Positions 6,285-7,126 of a stretch of 7,126 bases of DNA are shown here, in pieces. Within the stretch, counting starts at the first letter, position 1. Each line of letters opens with the position of its first letter. Source of the stretch: a bacterium (lineage in GTDB: Bacteria > Bdellovibrionota > FAC87 > UBA2466); the NCBI GenBank assembly GCA_019750655.1, contig JAIEOG010000119.1, forward strand, positions 1 to 7,126. The letters run 5' to 3'. Both the position numbers and the translations under genes were made by a program. The notes below the pieces were generated by a model. That model was not told where the DNA came from and made no database searches. It saw only the letters and a list, made by a program, of their open reading frames with translations.

Positions 6285-6499
6285 TTGGGAACTCCTTCTC
6301 CACAGTCTCAGAGTACCGCCGCAAGGCGGTGCAAAGTTGGGAGCAAATGGGAGTTAAGGACATGGATTTTGGTTAACTTTTTACCCCATAATTTCAATAA
6401 TTTATGCATGGAATTCTGCCAATTATTACGCGTGGTAAACAATTCAAACCGCTGTAAGGAATTCCCTCAGAAGTACCGAGGAATAGAGGCGGGGATGCT
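6285..6499. promoter_or_regulatory. AT-rich divergent intergenic region between regulator pair and Hpt gene
   Basis: This 215-base gap separates the minus-strand regulator pair from the plus-strand Hpt gene and is expected to hold promoters in both directions. Bases 6361-6450 are clearly richer in A+T than the genes around. The heptamer ATAATTT is repeated directly at 6388-6394 and 6397-6403 (9-base period). TTTACC with 17 bases to TATGCA is a weak plus-strand promoter candidate, and TTGGCA with 17 bases to TATTGA is a weak minus-strand one. Neither is strong enough to call as a site. No open reading frame with gene-like features lies within it. Confidence 0.55.
6315..6330 (-). other. Hairpin in the likely 5' leader of the receiver gene
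   Basis: ACCGCC (6315-6320) and GGCGGT (6325-6330) form a perfect 6-base-pair stem around a four-base loop, GCAA on the plus strand and TTGC on the minus. It sits about 30 bases upstream of the ATG at 6284, so it would lie in the mRNA leader of the regulator pair if transcription starts in the AT-rich region beyond it. It may be a protein-binding site instead. The structure is seen; the role is unknown. Confidence 0.4.
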
Positions 6500-6865
6500 A
6501 TGAACGAAAAACGCCTAGATTGGGAAAAGGTCGCAAGTCTGGCAGGATTCAGCGCCGAAGAATCGGGCGAGATTTTCGCGGAACTCTGGCAGGAGTTCCT
6601 AACCGCTTTTCCGCACAGTCACCTGGCCCTAGAAAAAGCAGTTGCTGCCTCTGACACCAAACGCACGCAACTCACCGCCCACCTACTCAAGGGCATGAGT
6701 AATAATCTTGGCGCGTTTCGCCTCGGCGCCTTTTACGCCGAAATAGAAGAAAAGGCGAAAGCCGGTAGTGGCAAAAAGGCCCTTTTCGAACAGCTCATCG
6801 GACAAGCCGCGAAAGAATATACCGAGCTCTCTTCCGAAGTCCGCACCTCCTTGAAAGCTGCCTAA
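6500..6865 (+). CDS. Hpt (histidine phosphotransfer) domain protein
   Basis: This 121-residue protein is a single Hpt domain (Pfam PF01627), the go-between in phosphorelays that carries phosphate on a histidine between receiver domains. The diagnostic motif is TAHLLKGMSNNLGAFRL (59-75), with phospho-acceptor His61 followed by the usual L-KG and N-LGA pattern. EIEEKA (81-86) fits the next helix of the four-helix bundle. There are no kinase catalytic motifs, no membrane segment and no signal peptide. The ATG at 6500 has GGCGGGG upstream; another ATG at 6495 is out of frame. It is divergent from the two response-regulator genes, so the neighbouring receivers are the obvious partners, though the donor kinase is not in the window. 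Its TAA overlaps the stop of the convergent gene at the right edge. Confidence 0.92.
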   Translation: MNEKRLDWEKVASLAGFSAEESGEIFAELWQEFLTAFPHSHLALEKAVAASDTKRTQLTAHLLKGMSNNLGAFRLGAFYAEIEEKAKAGSGKKALFEQLIGQAAKEYTELSSEVRTSLKAA

Positions 6866-7126
6866 GCTTCTGGCGGCCCGTGGAAGAAAACCGAAAAATC
6901 GCATTCTACTTTGTGTGGGTTTAGCTTGGGTGCAGGCCGTATTTTATCCCGTGCATCGCGCAGGCGCCCGGACACGAAATCGGGTGGGTTGGTGTTGAGG
7001 TAAGTCGCTAGGTACTTGTCCAACTTCGAAGCGTCACCGGCGGATTTCGAGACAACATCTGAAATCAATCGCAGCCGCAACTGTTGCTCGCGATCGCGCA
7101 GACTTTCATCCTGCTCATGGTAGTTC
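6862..7126 (-). CDS. C-terminal fragment of an unrecognised protein (5' end outside window)
   Basis: The frame is open from the right edge of the window to a TAG at 6862-6864, giving 87 visible residues, and the start lies outside. A TTG at 7080 is in frame but is probably internal, because the frame stays open beyond it. The visible part begins with a very charged, glutamine-rich, probably helical stretch (HEQDESLRDREQQLRLRL). It continues with SKLDKYLATYLNTNP and ends in a less regular tail (FSVFFHGPPEA). Codon use looks like that of neighbouring genes, and no rival frame explains the region. I do not recognise a family, and no cofactor or catalytic motif is visible. Its stop interlocks with that of the Hpt gene. 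A link to the phosphorelay cannot be judged from this fragment. Confidence 0.6.
   Translation of the reverse strand, partial: NYHEQDESLRDREQQLRLRLISDVVSKSAGDASKLDKYLATYLNTNPPDFVSGRLRDARDKIRPAPKLNPHKVECDFSVFFHGPPEA

Noticed and set aside
6406..6426. A possible sigma-54 promoter on the minus strand (TTGGCA ... ATGCAT)
   Set aside because: The GG and GC elements are 11 bases apart instead of the required 10, and the bases between fit the consensus poorly.
5901..6503. A 200-codon plus-strand open frame
   Set aside because: It is antisense to the receiver gene and runs through the AT-rich intergenic region. The receiver on the other strand has all family residues and a strong ribosome site.

Overview
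The window is bacterial chromosomal DNA of moderately high G+C (mid-50s percent by eye), densely packed with genes. Nine complete protein genes and two edge-truncated ones were found. No tRNA, rRNA, CRISPR array, insertion sequence or phage gene was seen. The protein types (a secreted DUF900 hydrolase, a YciI-like protein, an Hpt protein with OmpR-type and single-domain response regulators, several secreted proteins of no recognised family) and the base composition are compatible with a soil Acidobacteriota of the Solibacter/Bryobacter type. That placement is an impression from general knowledge and not a demonstrated assignment.

Layout. The left edge (2-634, +) carries the C-terminal 210 residues of an alpha/beta hydrolase. 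It converges on a run of five minus-strand genes (4787 down to 685). In transcription order these are: a small secreted protein (4248-4787), a Nudix hydrolase with an unusual long insertion in its Nudix box and a hydrophobic N-terminus (3621-4211), a secreted protein of unknown family (2628-3563), a secreted DUF900 serine hydrolase (1436-2617), and a secreted protein with a single His and single Cys motif (685-1311). The first four are spaced by 36, 57 and 10 bases and look like one operon, with a hairpin after the DUF900 stop. The fifth lies 124 bases further on and has its own hairpin plus T-rich terminator. Four of the five start with a clear Sec-type signal peptide, so the cluster is mainly exported.

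A YciI-like protein (4870-5169, +) is divergent from that operon. It meets the next block tail to tail: an OmpR-type response regulator (5166-5882, -) and a single-domain receiver (5907-6284, -), probably co-transcribed. A 215-base AT-rich divergent intergenic region separates them from an Hpt phosphotransfer protein (6500-6865, +). The Hpt and the two receivers are the right parts for a phosphorelay (Hpt His61, receiver Asp58, OmpR-type Asp61), but no sensor kinase is in the window. The right edge holds the C-terminus of an unrecognised minus-strand gene (6862-7126), whose stop codon interlocks with that of the Hpt gene.

The points most worth a second look are the displaced Nudix box, the split phosphorelay around the AT-rich intergenic region, two tail-to-tail gene pairs whose stop codons share the same four bases, and the possible permuted Cys-His enzyme at 685-1311. 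No complete new defence or mobile system was seen.
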